Below, piece by piece: positions 1 to 12,101 of a stretch of 64,000 nucleotides of DNA. The first letter of the stretch is position 1. Each line of letters begins with the position of its first letter. The position numbers and the translations under genes were made by a program. Source of the stretch: Rhyzopertha dominica (taxonomy: Eukaryota > Arthropoda > Insecta > Coleoptera > Bostrichidae). The notes beneath the pieces are model-generated. The model was not told the DNA's origin. It was given only the letters and a program-made list of their open reading frames with translations, and did no database searches. The DNA is taken from positions 53,651,325-53,715,324 of the forward strand of contig QCXZ01000064.1 of assembly GCA_025024175.1 (NCBI GenBank). The letters run 5' to 3'.

Positions 1-3000
1 TCGGCACGTCGATATTCAAAAGTAACAAAAGATGCTGACGACATCAGCAAAATACGCAATATAGGAATTCTAGCGCACATTGATGCAGGCAAGACAACAA
101 CAACCGAAAGGATGTTATATTATTCAGGAAAAATAAGGCAAATGGGAGAGGTTCATCATGGAAATACTGTAACAGACTACATGGAACAGGAAAGGGAAAG
201 AGGAATTACTATTACTTCAGCTGCCGTTACGTTTAACTGGAAAAAACACCAGTTTAATTTAATCGATACTCCGGGACATATTGATTTTACGATGGAAGTA
301 GAAAGGACTTTGAATGTTTTGGATGGTGCAATTGTTATTTTGGATGGATCTGCAGGTATTTTAGCTTGATGATGAATTCAAATATCTACATAAACAAAAC
401 ATTCGTTAATACTAACCAAAAGACTTTTTAGGAGTGGAAGCACAAACCCTTACTGTTTGGCGTCAAGCGGATCGTTACACAATACCTAGAATAATATTTT
501 TGAATAAAATGGACAGAGTAGATGCTAACATTCTAATGTGCTGTGCCTCGATTGAACAGAAACTTGAAAAGCCCACTCTTTGTTTGCAAATTCCTCTTTA
601 TGAAGACAAAAAACTGATTGGTATAAAGACAGACATGGTATTAGTGAATTATTAAACTTGTCGCTTCAGGCTTGATAGATGTAATGTCTATTGAGAAATT
701 ATTGTGGGACTCTACCATGAATGTAACACGTACAAATTTAACAGAAAAGGGTGACGGAAAGGCTTGGGAAATGGCAGTCCGTGCACGTACTAGCTTAATA
801 GACAAATTATCTGGACATGACGATGGTTTAGCAGAGACTATAATATCACAGAATTCTTTAGATAATATAAAAACAGTAGAAATCGTGAATGCTTTGCAAC
901 GAGTTACTTTACATCAGGTAATGCTTCTTTTGTAGTTTTAAGTTTTGTGCACAATAGTAGATAGAAGGTATTCGCACGGCCAGGTCGTAACCAAACAACT
1001 GCAGTCCATATTTGTAGTCAGCGTGGGGAGAGATATAGTAAGAGATGAAATATAGTGTGATACAGAGCTTGGTAGTGACATGCATACGTTCAGTGTAATG
1101 TTTGTGTGAAGGTGGTCAAAATATCTAAAATGGTAAAGCATTGTGTGGTGCCATAGATTAATTAAGAAAGGTACTGCATAGTCACGGAACTGTAATGTAT
1201 GATCTTCACTAAAGAGGGCGAAAGAATGTCCAAACCACACGATGTCACAATCCCACTTCTCCAGTTATTAGTGCAGCCAGCTGACTGCCATACATAAACT
1301 ACCCACCGAAATATTAGTGTAGCTTAGCGTATGGTTACACAAAATGCACAACAAATTTAAAAATGCTTTATTGTAAATAGGTAAATAATATAAGATTATA
1401 TTTTTCGACAAAATATTATCTTATATTATGGACGCTGAGAGCATTCACCCTCGTATAGGTAAATAATAATTAATACAAATGTTTCTTTCGTACAAAACAG
1501 AACAATCCTGTCTTCGAAACAAGTTAATAAATAAGCTTCATATACCAACCGAAAAATTAACATTAAGTAATAATAAGGTACACACAGTGCATTTATTATT
1601 GTTACGTTATAGAAATTTGTGATACACCAAATCGAAGTGTAGAAAAACAGGTATGTATTTTAAAATAGCATGTTCATATAGATTATACAAGATGCTACAA
1701 ATTTCAGGGCCGCATACAAGTTATTCATATTTTTACTGGAAAGAACCATAATTTTTCTGGCATATTAAGATATGTTATTTAAAACAGTAAGAACATATTT
1801 TGTTATAACAATTTTATCTATCTAACTTATATTACTTAATGCAGATTAGAAACCACCGTGATGTCTGAAAAACAATAGTTTTTCAAATTATTGTTTATCT
1901 GACCAGTTGTTTCTTCTAGGTTTCACTGGAACTAAACATTCACTCAATGAGTCTTAACTATTGCATTATTTCAGATAGCTACAAATTCTATATGTGAAGC
2001 ATTTTTCTGACATCATCAGGCTCTGAAATATCCATATAATCAAAATTTTGACAATTTATATTCTATATGTGAATCACAATGATTTTGGTTATTATCACTT
2101 AGTGTTCTTGGACTTCACTCATGACGAGTTCTCTGACTGTGACATAATTTCCTTTGTTTTTATCAGAATGAATCCAGTTAAGTTTAAACTGTGGTAAGGA
2201 ACAAGTTGCCTAAACATATCGACTTCTGAATAACTGACTGAAATCTAAATATGTGAAAAGCATTTTATCCTATAAGCTTATACAGTCACTATATGCATAG
2301 CCGTCATCGTTTAGCTTGGCGAGGAATCACAGCCACCCAAACAATATTTTTGCGGTTTCAAAACTTCAAGGTTGAAGCCTTTGAGACAAATATTTTTGTA
2401 TTGGAATGCGCGGATTGATCCTTTGAACATTAGATTGTTTATTATGCCAATTAGAAGTGTCGTCAGAATTTCACGTTTCATATAGTGTAGATTTCTATGA
2501 ATGCGATGGTTGTGTGCTCCACTAAATTTGATCGCCACATTAATTGTTTTGAAATTCAGGAGACGACTAAAAATCATCCAAATCCTAACATTGCAGAATT
2601 TTTTTGTTGATGTTGTTGATAGTGTGGTGGATGAATTGTTTTGAAACACATTCTCCATTTCTTTTCCTTGCAAAGAACATGAGGCAGAAATACTTTCGAA
2701 ATTTGTTTATTATTATATTACAATTTATAATGGTACTCAAACAGTACTAAAACACAATGACTGATATTCTAATAAGTGAAGTGCAAGGAAGAAGAAAGAA
2801 TCTAGGTTGCAGTCATAATTTTTAGGACCTTTTATGTGTGTTTTATTGATAAATGTTAACAGCAGAGGCACCTTTTTTAATCCCCAATACACTTATTTAA
2901 TGTACTTTTCAAGCTTGGTGTAAAAAAAAGTATTACCATCATAATGTAAAAAATTATAGAATAGACTTATGTTTATATTTAATTTTTCACTATCTAACCC

Positions 3001-6000
3001 AAATCTGTTCTAAAATTGTTGCACAAATAACAACAGATACTATATATCGTTTCCACACTTTTTCGAAGAATAAATAAATCATCGCTATTGTAAGGTACAA
3101 GATTATGTGTGTAAAGATTATGTGGAATGACTCCCACTATGCTCTATCTCTCTCTGACGTGGCAGGCTATGGAATGGGCCACCTCAACATGGCATTGTGG
3201 GTATACCTCTCTATCTACTATCATGATTGTGCATTTACATAAAAAATTGTTGAAGAAAGCTATGCCGGTATTATGTGGAAGTGCATACAAAAATATTGGT
3301 ATACAACCCTTAATGGACGCCGTCGTTTTATACCTGCCGTCTCCCGTGCAGACTAGTCACCAATACAGTCATTTTGGTAATGACTTATGTGCCAAAGCAT
3401 TTAAGGTACTGCATGATAAACACAAGGGACCTTTGGTGTTCTTTAGGATATACACAGGGCAATTTTCGAAAACACAGAAAATCTATAATATCAGCAGGGA
3501 ATGCAGTGAGCAGGTTGGAAAACTGTATGTTGCATATGCCGATGACTTCAAAGAAGTTGAAGCGGTTACAAATGGAAACATTGCTGTTATATCAGGACTA
3601 AAGGTACAGTGTAACACAAAATTTTTAAAAGTATATGATCCTCATTTAACCCACAAGCATGAACTCAGTGACTACAATTTTAAGAAAAAACGATTCTGTG
3701 TAACTGAGAGCTAACGTCCTTCTTCAGTGCCATACAAAGCAGAGTAGATGTTTATTCATTTACTTATATAAAATTGAATCTATTCACTTTTCCTGAATTC
3801 CCAATCTTCAAATATTGGGGTTTTATTAAAGAATAAAAAATTGGAAACTGATCCATATGTCTCGAATTCGTAATTTAATAATTGATTCTTCTTTAAGAAA
3901 AATATACTTGAAGTGTAATCCCCTTTATTCTTTAATTGTAGAGCGCTTTCTGCTAACAAGTAGCCGTCATTAGTACTAATCAATATAAATAAAGGAAAAA
4001 GAAACTTTTACAAATAGTTTGACGTTAAATATATCGGAAACTCAACCTCAAATTCAAAAACGTCATACATGCCAGCAACACAAATGTAATATTAATTTAG
4101 ATCAAATAAATAATTTAGAATAGGATAGTTGAATTACAAAAATTATTTAGAATAGTAAAATTTTGTTCGCTAATCCTAAAAATGCCAAATAATTTAATTT
4201 TGATGATTTACTGCACAAATGTAATGAATTTTAATTGTCTAACGTGGCAGTGTGTTTATTTAACAATAAATGGTTAGTAAAGAAAGAATTTGTTGTTACA
4301 ATATCTGTATTTTTATACTTTTTAAATTTTGAAATGATTGAAAATGACAGTACGATTAAATTATAACAACAAATTAAAGGAACTTTTAGACAACGTAGAA
4401 TGAACCTTTAATTTTTTTGATTGCAATAATCACACATTTTATGTATGAACCCTTTAACACCAAGCCTTCATGGACTTCCTAAAATACACAAAGATGGTAG
4501 TCTTATCAAACCTGTTGTTTGTTACATAAATTCCCCATGTTACAAATAGGCTAAATGGTTAAATTTGATTCTTCACGAAGTTTTAAACTTTGAAACCAAA
4601 AAATTGTTTTGCTATTAAAAAAACAAACAGAAATTTTTCAAAATTCCTAAAGATTGCTACCTTGTTTCTTTTGATGTAAACAATTTATTTGCTTCCATTC
4701 CTTCAAAAACTGTTTAAAAATTTTAGGTAAGTCACTTAATCAAAATTGTAATTTATCTTTATTACATAAAAATTATTTGGTTTTGTTAATGGAATTTGTG
4801 TTTCTGTTTCAATAATATAAATTTTATACAAAAGTCAGATCTATATTCAAACTGTTATGAATATTTCCATGCATTGTTATAATTCTACCATTGAAATAGT
4901 GATTTAAGTCATTTTGTACAGTCTGAGAATTATGCACAGGTGTGCCATGTTGCTGGAACTAAATCCCCTTGCATTTACAATTAAAGGTAGCTCATCTAAA
5001 ACATTATTTCATTCTCCAAAAATGTAGATATCTGGTTTAGTTTCCGTGGTATAAAATGGGTCCAATGATTAGGTTATTCAGAAGATATAGTAAATGTATG
5101 GACGATATTGATGTTTCTTTAAAATGCACAATCTCCTAGATTTGGAAACCCCTGTATTAGGGTTTTTTTGAAAATGCACTGTAGTTTCTTAAATTCCTGT
5201 CTAAACGTCGGCAGGTCTTACAACATGGTTGTCTTCTTTCGGGGAACTGGTTTAAGTATTCAGCTTGAGCCAGTACAGCATTTTTGTTACAATGAACGTA
5301 AGTACAAAAAATATCGTACTTTGCACCAATGGAAAAAGTCAGACATTTCGAATGATTCTAAATCCTGTGTGATCTTTTTTTTTACTAAAAAAATATTTAT
5401 TACATTATTATTCTTGGGGGAAGACACACATCTTTTGTGACCAGTTTTTCATGTTGCGTAATCTGTATATATATCTTTCATAATATTCTACTCTTTATGC
5501 TATGCACATGCAATTGTGCGAAGTGAAAAATACAAGCAAGCATGTTGCACAGCAGCAACCCTTTATTCTCTTGCCAGATTGTGTATATAGTTGTCAGATT
5601 GCCCGTTTCTATAAAATACATACTTTGAAATAAAGAAGATTCTTCTTCTATATTAAATGTACATAGAAGATAAATTTTGTTAAATATAGAAGACTTCTAT
5701 TAAATATAGGAGGTCTCCTAGTTATATCTGATGCTCTTTCTGCATCTGTTTATTTATTGAGTGGGTTTTATATTGTACATTATGATTATTGTTAGTGTTA
5801 AGTTGTATATTGTGTTCGGCACATTGTAACCTAGGCGCATTATAAGATAACTCGTAGTTCATGTGTATTTACACCCTTATATTTTATCTAATTCCCAAGA
5901 ACTTTCAGGTCACCATGACAGGAGATCTTATTACAAATTCTCAAGCAGCAGCCCAAAGAGCGAGCAAAGCACTAGCAAAGAAAACAAATCGGACAGATAC

Positions 6001-7942
6001 TCCGGATGGCATTCTGGGCCTCACTGCCAAAGTACCTGAACCAGTGTTTTTCTGCTCAATCGAACCTCCAAGTTTAGCTGCGCAAGCAGCACTCGACCAA
6101 GCTTTGATCCAACTTCAACGTGAAGACCCAAGTTTTAGGGTCACGCACAATGCAGAGACGGGTCAAACTGTTTTGGCGGGCATGGGCGAGTTGCATTTAG
6201 AAATAATAAAGGACAGATTGCTCAAGGAGTATAAAATTGATGCAGATTTGGGTCCTCTGCAGATCGCATACAGGGAAGCGCCAATAGCAAAAGTGACAGA
6301 AATGTATACTCATCAGACAAAAATAGGTAACAGTAAGCAATTAGTCACCGTAAGGCTAACTCTTTTGCCTACCACGGAGAAAGTTAAAGATGTGCTGAGG
6401 TTGGATAAAAGTCCTGACGCTGCCAGTAATATAGCAAACATATTTCATAAACATTTGTTGGCTGTTCGACAAGGAATCGAAGTAGGCCTATCGCATGGCC
6501 CTAAAATTCATTCGCAGGTAAATTATTCCATGATATATGTCTAATATAGAGTGAATCTTTGAATGAATTCAGTACATCATAGTTTTTTTCATGTAACTTT
6601 TGGCTACGATTAGAGTTTAAGTAACACTCTTTCTTATTTCAAAAGAAATGTGTTAACCAAAGCAATGGTATAAAAGCAAAACCAGTTCTATGCCATGCTG
6701 TCTACGCTAGACCTAAACTGCACTGATGAGCTGTAATGACAGCGAAATAGATCTATCTGCAGTTGGTTGAGGTGTAGACAGCACAGCATAGACATGCATT
6801 TTAATTCTATTAGTTATGGTAGCTAGCTTTTTGTCAGAAAGGGCAGTGTTATTAATACTGTAAACTATCTCTGTGTTGTCTATTTTTTTTTCAAGATATT
6901 TTAACAGATCATGCAAACGAGATTTAAATATTTAACTAGGTGTCAGCCAAGTTTCATCTCTGCCATCTTGAACAAATAGAGCGTTAAGTGGATGAACATG
7001 TAATAAGCTTCTAAAAACAGGATGTTTTTCAGTGATTTTAAACTGATGAATTCTTTTATTTCCGTTTGTTTAGCAATGTTGTAAAGGTTTGAAGCATCTA
7101 ATTTTAACCTAAATTCGATTTTTAACCTGCCTGGCACTACCAGTCACCTGTTGGTACCACACAGTGCCAGAAAAATTTCGTTGCATTGTACAAATGTTTG
7201 AAAGACGTATGTTACTAATTTTCTTGTGCTGGAGGAGATAAAATACAGAAGAATTGTATCAACATGTCAGATTTCTCTTAAATATTTAACAGTATAGATG
7301 CTCTTTCAATATTATTGAATTTTTTTGTTATATTAGTAACATAAAATCAATATTAGCATTACATTTTTTCTTACTTGGTCTACAAAACAATATTTCAGGT
7401 CATAAATTGTCAAGTGATGTTACACATGCTGGAAGTTGGAAAAGGAACTACAGAATCAATGATAGCAGCCACAGTGACACAGTTAATTCAAAAGGTATTT
7501 AATAATGATAGCATATTTGCTTTCTTTATTATGGAAAAAGTAATTTGATATGTGCAGTTTTAAAAACAAAAACTTTTGTAGCTTTTAAACATGTCAGGAA
7601 CTAATATCTTAGAACCTGTTATGTCACTGGAAGTTGTCACGCCTGAGGAATATTCTTCAGCAGTCCTTGCAGATTTGTCCAGAAGGAGATGCGAGATAAA
7701 GAATGTAACGGTCAGGGGAAACTCAAAGGTGAGTTTTAAATCACAGTTTAGATGTTATTTGCTCACACGGCTTTTTGTAGGTCATATTATCTGAAACACC
7801 ACTTTCAGAGCTGCTAGGATTTTCTACTGTTCTCAGAACTATAAGTTCGGGAACGGCAACATTCACTATGGAATTCAGTGAATACAAAAAAATGACCACG
7901 GAAGATGAAATGAAAGCACTCCAGAATGTTCGTGGGTTCTAA
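1..7942 (+). CDS. GFM2: Mitochondrial ribosome-releasing factor 2 / elongation factor G2 (8 exons, 5' partial)
   Basis: Translational GTPase that, with mitochondrial RRF, splits 55S ribosomes after termination. Exons read from splice signals: 1-355, 432-620, 670-917, 3256-3603, 5909-6517, 7399-7494, 7582-7728, 7781-7942 (stop TAA); all join in frame to 717 residues, against about 780 in vertebrate GFM2, so only the N-terminus (transit peptide) lies off the window. Visible GTPase motifs: P-loop [13 protein letters not shown] (residues 25-37), switch I RGITIT (67-72), DTPGH (89-93), NKMD (143-146). Later blocks [29 protein letters not shown] and [10 protein letters not shown] are EF-G domains II-III, and the end matches domains [21 protein letters not shown] and GIQPLMDAV favour GFM2 over the translocase GFM1. 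The exon 4 acceptor (TTGTTGAAG) has a poor pyrimidine tract and is the least certain junction. No frameshift or internal stop is seen, so the gene looks functional. Confidence 0.93.
918..3255 (+). other. GFM2 intron 3 (2.3 kb), no gene
   Basis: The intron opens with GTAATG after the CAG that closes exon 3 and ends just before the KAMPVLCG block. It is AT-rich. The short open frames in it have no recognisable motif. The one structured piece is the repeat at 1405-1455 described separately. Confidence 0.6.
1405..1455 (-). repeat. Dispersed repeat, inverted relative to 8905-8960
   Basis: About 47 bases here (CGACAAAATATTATC through AGCATTCACCC) match the reverse complement of 8909-8957 with about three mismatches. 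The family is not recognised. One copy lies in GFM2 intron 3 and the other downstream of GFM2, in opposite orientation. Confidence 0.6.
4450..4850 (+). pseudogene. Penelope-like reverse transcriptase fragment in GFM2 intron 4
   Basis: Translation of the plus strand gives GLPKIHKDG, then a KPVV..INSPCY block, [15 protein letters not shown], and [15 protein letters not shown]. These are the LPKIHK, P-x-RPIVS and SFDV.SLFT.VP blocks of the reverse transcriptase of Penelope-like (or a closely related LPKIHK-type) elements. Further on, a [16 protein letters not shown] stretch fits the next part of that domain. Stops and frame changes interrupt it and the YxDD box is not found. It differs from the Penelope-like copies at 26-28, 40-42 and 46-48 kb, so it is an older insertion from another family. 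Confidence 0.65.
6687..6792 (-). mobile_element. 106-bp MITE-like element, copy in GFM2 intron 5
   Basis: The ends form imperfect 20-bp inverted repeats (TCTATGCCATGCTGTCTACG against TGTAGACAGCACAGCATAGA). The same element, also exactly 106 bp, is at 32686-32791 and 52881-52986 in the opposite orientation. Homology continues about 12-15 bases past both ends (ACCAGT on one side, CATGCATTT on the other), so the true boundaries may be wider and no target duplication can be named. It codes for nothing. Confidence 0.7.
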
Positions 7943-7951
7943 TATTGTGAT

Positions 7952-7957
7952 AATAAA
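7952..7957 (+). promoter_or_regulatory. Poly(A) signal of GFM2
   Basis: AATAAA lies 10 bases after the GFM2 stop codon. It is the first canonical signal downstream and implies a very short 3' UTR. Confidence 0.6.
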
Positions 7958-9214
7958 CAACTAAATGTTTTAATACAGTTTATTAAAAACTTACTTTTGA
8001 GAGTTTTGATACATATTTATAATTCCATCTAGTTATATTTTACTATTAAAAAATGGTCCAAGTAACAGGTAATTAACACAGGTTCACATAAATTTGAGGT
8101 TCCTAAGATTAACATGATAAATAATTCATTGCTTTTACAACATTGAGACATTGCCGCTTGCGCTATGATTTTGCAATAATTCTTCACATCTACCAAATAG
8201 GCAAGTTTATAGTGTAGGTACAAGTACAGCTACCATATGCTTGTAATCATTGGAATCTGCCTTACAAAAACTAACACAATTAACTATTTAAACCACAATA
8301 TTATAGGCGGAGAAGCCATGACTTTTATTTCTGGCATCTAAAACAGAACAACAAAATAAATGGCTCTCCTTATAAACAGGTTCTCTTTCTTTTAATGGTT
8401 CTTCGATGATCAGTGTAACTTATTACTTAATATTAGTCTAAATCATCATTACACATAGCTTGTTTATTTTCCTTATAAAGAATTAATTGCTGTAAGTTTT
8501 GTGTATCTTCTAGCGGACATGGTTTCTTCAATAAAAACGTCTTTCCTAATTTATCAAAACATATTGCATGTATTCTTGAAATTTCATATATATTACAATA
8601 ATTTTAATGTAGAACGGAAGTATGCAGTTGGAGAATAATTCTTGATTAAAAATGTCAGTAAAACATGCAAGTAATTTAGTAATTACCACTGTAATCCCTA
8701 AATTCTATGAACCAAAGAAATTAGGGACGCTGTGACTGCCAGCTTTATTTAGTAAGAATATTGTATTGATTAGTTATTTAGTTCTATTTTTATCCCAGTT
8801 GCAAGCACGCAAATGGTTATGTGATATATATAGGAATTAAGTTACCTGTCAGATTCACTTCTGAAATGCAAAAAAAAATTGATCCATTTCTGAAATGATT
8901 GATTACTGAGGGTGGATGCTTTCAGCGTCCATAATATAAGATAATATTTTGTCGGATAGATCACAGTCTCTTGAAAACACTGTGAAAGTCTGATGTTTCG
9001 ATTACACCTCTAATCTTTGTCAAAGATAAAGAACCTCAAAATTTGCCAGTGTTTTCAAGAGACAGCGATCTTTCCGAGAATATATTATATTTTGATTGAT
9101 TACTGGTTTATAACAACATTAATAGGAAAAGATCGGATTAAAAAACCAAAAAAGTTAAGCTGTCAGTTTGGTGGGATTATAAAGGAATTCTGCATTTTGA
9201 ACTTTTACCAAGAA
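7958..9214. other. Intergenic, GFM2 downstream region
   Basis: AT-rich sequence with no supported gene. It holds the second copy of the 1405-1455 repeat (8909-8957) and, directly after it, the hairpin described at 8954-9075. Confidence 0.6.
8954..9075. repeat. Inverted repeat / short foldback
   Basis: A perfect 17-bp inverted repeat (GTCTCTTGAAAACACTG at 8966-8982, its complement at 9047-9063) extends imperfectly to about 29 bp (8954-8982 and 9047-9075), around a loop of about 64 bases. It adjoins the repeat shared with 1405-1455, so the two may be parts of one small non-autonomous element. Confidence 0.65.
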
Positions 9215-9465
9215 TCCAAGTAGTTAATTCAACTGTCTACACTCACAATACCCTCCCTATAGCCCGGACATTGCACCTTTAAATTTTCAGTTATTTTGTT
9301 TTAAGCAAAACCCTGTAAATGGTAAAATTTTTAAATGACACTGAAGATGTAAAATCTCATTTAATAAGTTTTTTGCTGGCAAAAATCAGATGCTTTATGA
9401 ACCCAGAACTATGTCAATGCCTGAAAGATGGCAAAAGGTTGTGGACAATAGCTATTTGGTAATCA
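9215..9465 (+). pseudogene. mariner transposase 3' fragment
   Basis: Across frames the plus strand reads YSPDIAPFNFQLF, then NGK.F, an F.DVKSHL-like block, F.AGKNQMLYEP and MPERWQKVVDN. This is the C-terminal third of a mariner-family DDE/D transposase, including the YSPDLAP catalytic region and the LPERWQKVID tail. The 5' two thirds are missing, and frame changes show it is dead. Confidence 0.75.
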
Positions 9466-9884
9466 TTTCCATTTCTAAATTCCAAATCTAGTGATCATGG
9501 AATGTCAAGCAATAATAACAGTGAAGTACCAGTTTCTAACTTTAAGCGGTTAAATAGCAACAACTTAGCAATATGTTGATGTCTAGCATTTAAAATATGG
9601 GTGTGTAAACAAAAAATCTGTATGTATCTTTTTATTAAAATATGATAGGCTGTGAAAAACTGTCATTATGTTTTGAAAGTTGACATTTGTCGTGTCAGTT
9701 CGAGCTATTTCAAAACACATTATAGAGTCAGTTCCTATTCTCTTTGTAAAAGTTGATATTAGCTAAAATCAACCCAGTAACCATGACAAAGTCTTAAATG
9801 GGGGTATGTGATTGGTTTAGAATTTAAAATTAGAGTAGATTTTAGCTTAAAATAGAGAAGGGAAACCAGCCTATTATTTCTTGA

Positions 9885-10830
9885 AGTAGAATGAACCAGT
9901 TGGAGGAAAGTGTTCGACGTCAATTAATTGCTGAATTTTGCATGGAACATGTTTTACAAGGAAAATGTTTCAGTGTAAAACATTTTTTGGAAATGGGAAT
10001 CCCACAACAATGTATGATATTATTAGAAGAGTATGCGAAAAAAAATCAATAAATAAAGCACCAGGAAGTGGAAGTAAACCTCAAAAATTATTTAAAATAT
10101 AAAAAAGAAACTGGAGACAGAAGCTGTTGATAAGGTCGGACAGTCACTAAGAAAACTAGGTCAAATTTTAAAATTTCTCATTCGTATGTGAGAAATATTC
10201 TTAAAGCAAAAAATTTCACTCTTAGAAAACGAAATTCTGGACCCAAATATAGCCAAAAGCAATTAAAAGAGCAAAGAAGTAAATTGTAAAAATTGCATGA
10301 AACTCATTTGGAACCTTCTAACGATAATTTTGTTATTGACAATGAGTCTTAATTCACGCTAGACGGCAATAACGCAGCAGGAAATAACACCTGCCATTTT
10401 AAAGAGGGTAATGAAGTGAAAGTCAAACGTCATGCCTAGTTTTAAAAGAAGGTTTTGATGTGGTTAACATTCAGTTCAAAGAGAAGGTCCACTCCATATA
10501 TAGGTCCTTCAGGACTAAGCATCAATCAAAATGTGTATGCCAATGAATGCGGTAGAAAAAAAAAACAAAAAATTTCATAATGAGGCAAATATATTTTTTG
10601 GCCAGACAACAGCTCATTATGCCACTCAAACAATTGAGAGATTTTGGGCCCTACCAAAACAAAAGGTATATGACAGAGGATGGGAAGCAATAACAAGTTA
10701 AGAACAATTCTTAGCAAACTTCGCCATTATAAAAAAGAACATTTTGAAACATGGCTAGAATTTTTACGAAAGTGAGATTAGCGGCTGATTATGGTGCAGA
10801 TTATATTCTATCATAAATAATGTTTTTGTA
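9885..10830 (+). pseudogene. Tc1/mariner-like transposase, decayed full-length copy
   Basis: The copy starts near an ATG at 9890 (MNQLEESVRRQLIAEF) with a helix-turn-helix region and an APGSGSKPQK linker. The catalytic segment follows (NFVIDNES, LDGNNAAGN), then PYIGPSGLSINQNVY, FFGQTTAHYA, and ERFWALPKQKVYDRGWEA before the end. These blocks have the order of an IS630-Tc1-mariner transposase with a conserved GGWEA-like tail. At least four stops or frameshifts interrupt it. It is unrelated in sequence to the mariner fragment just upstream. No terminal inverted repeats were found by eye. Confidence 0.75.
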
Positions 10831-12101
10831 AATGTTATTTTTAATCAGTTCTCTAACCAGTAGTTTAAGGAATAAATTTATTGCATTTGTACGGATTTAT
10901 TGTTTACACACTCTTAGATTAGTTTCGTATTGTAAAATCAAAACTTCTTAGTTATTTGTAAAACTTATCTATTTGCTACAAAAAAGTGAAAACAAAATTT
11001 AAATTTTAGTCATGATGTAATTACTCTGTTTTCGGTATGAACTAATCACGGCACAATCACAAACATTTATCGGTATTTTCTCCTTTACCCTAAAGTAAAA
11101 GTGAGACAGAAGATCAAAGGGCTGCAGAGTTTCATACAGACATAGACAGACAGTTATAATTTCGATACTCTTTGAGAATAACCGTTTCATCAAAACGGTG
11201 TTGATAATGATGATCAAGCAAAGCACATTCAAATCAATCAGCTTGTTTCCCCACTACCTAATTAATTCAGAATGTTTCACATTGAGCACACCTTCGACTT
11301 ATTTATGGTAAGTAAATATCCATTTTTCATGTTGGCAGATCCACAGCTATGCAGTCAATTATGTTTTATAAAACTGTTTGGCAGTCTGTTGCCTTTTTAT
11401 GTTATGCCTTTTCTGTTTTACATCTGAAAAGGCAGCAAAAAAAAACATTCTACGTGTAATTTTGAGACAATAGACATTCAGTTAGCAAGTGGGTATTTGA
11501 TTATGAGTGGATTTCCATTTAATTTTTTAATAATTGCTAAGCTATAATTGAATTACATCAAAGAAACAGTAGGTTGAAAGACATCAAAACAACAACTGCT
11601 TCCAAAAATTACTTTCACTAAATAGACATATGGGAATTTCAGATTTGCTTTAATAAATCAGAGTATCACATAAAATTTTAGGAAAATACTTTCAGAATAA
11701 TAAATTATAATAATAAAATAGAAGTTCTTTTTAATAGTTGCAGATTGTCAAATTTGTATCTTGAATGCCAGTATTATTTTGACAGTAAAAGTACTTAATA
11801 TTTCTCTTACTAATCACTTCGTCCATACCTTGAATTAGATAAAATGTTTCCCACTTTCCAATACAACTACACAAGCATCAGTGTCTCAAGGTCGCAAATT
11901 AAACAAAAATGCAGGTCTAATGTTAGATTGAAAGACATAAAACACTCAAATAATAATAAAAATACCTAACAACATTCATATGTCACAAAAATATATATTT
12001 ATAAAAATACCCATGATCACTATTACATAATTCATTGCAAATTGATTTAAAATTGCCTACAAGCTAATTCTAAATTTTTTTAACCAAACTTTAAGATAAT
12101 G
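10831..12101. other. Intergenic / p31comet downstream region
   Basis: AT-rich sequence with no supported gene. The side next to 12102 must contain the 3' UTR of the minus-strand p31comet gene. I see no element or structured repeat here. Confidence 0.55.

Noticed and set aside
2311..2673. 120-codon minus-strand frame in GFM2 intron 3
   Set aside because: No recognisable motif, AT-biased composition and no splice or promoter context. Chance opening is the simplest explanation.
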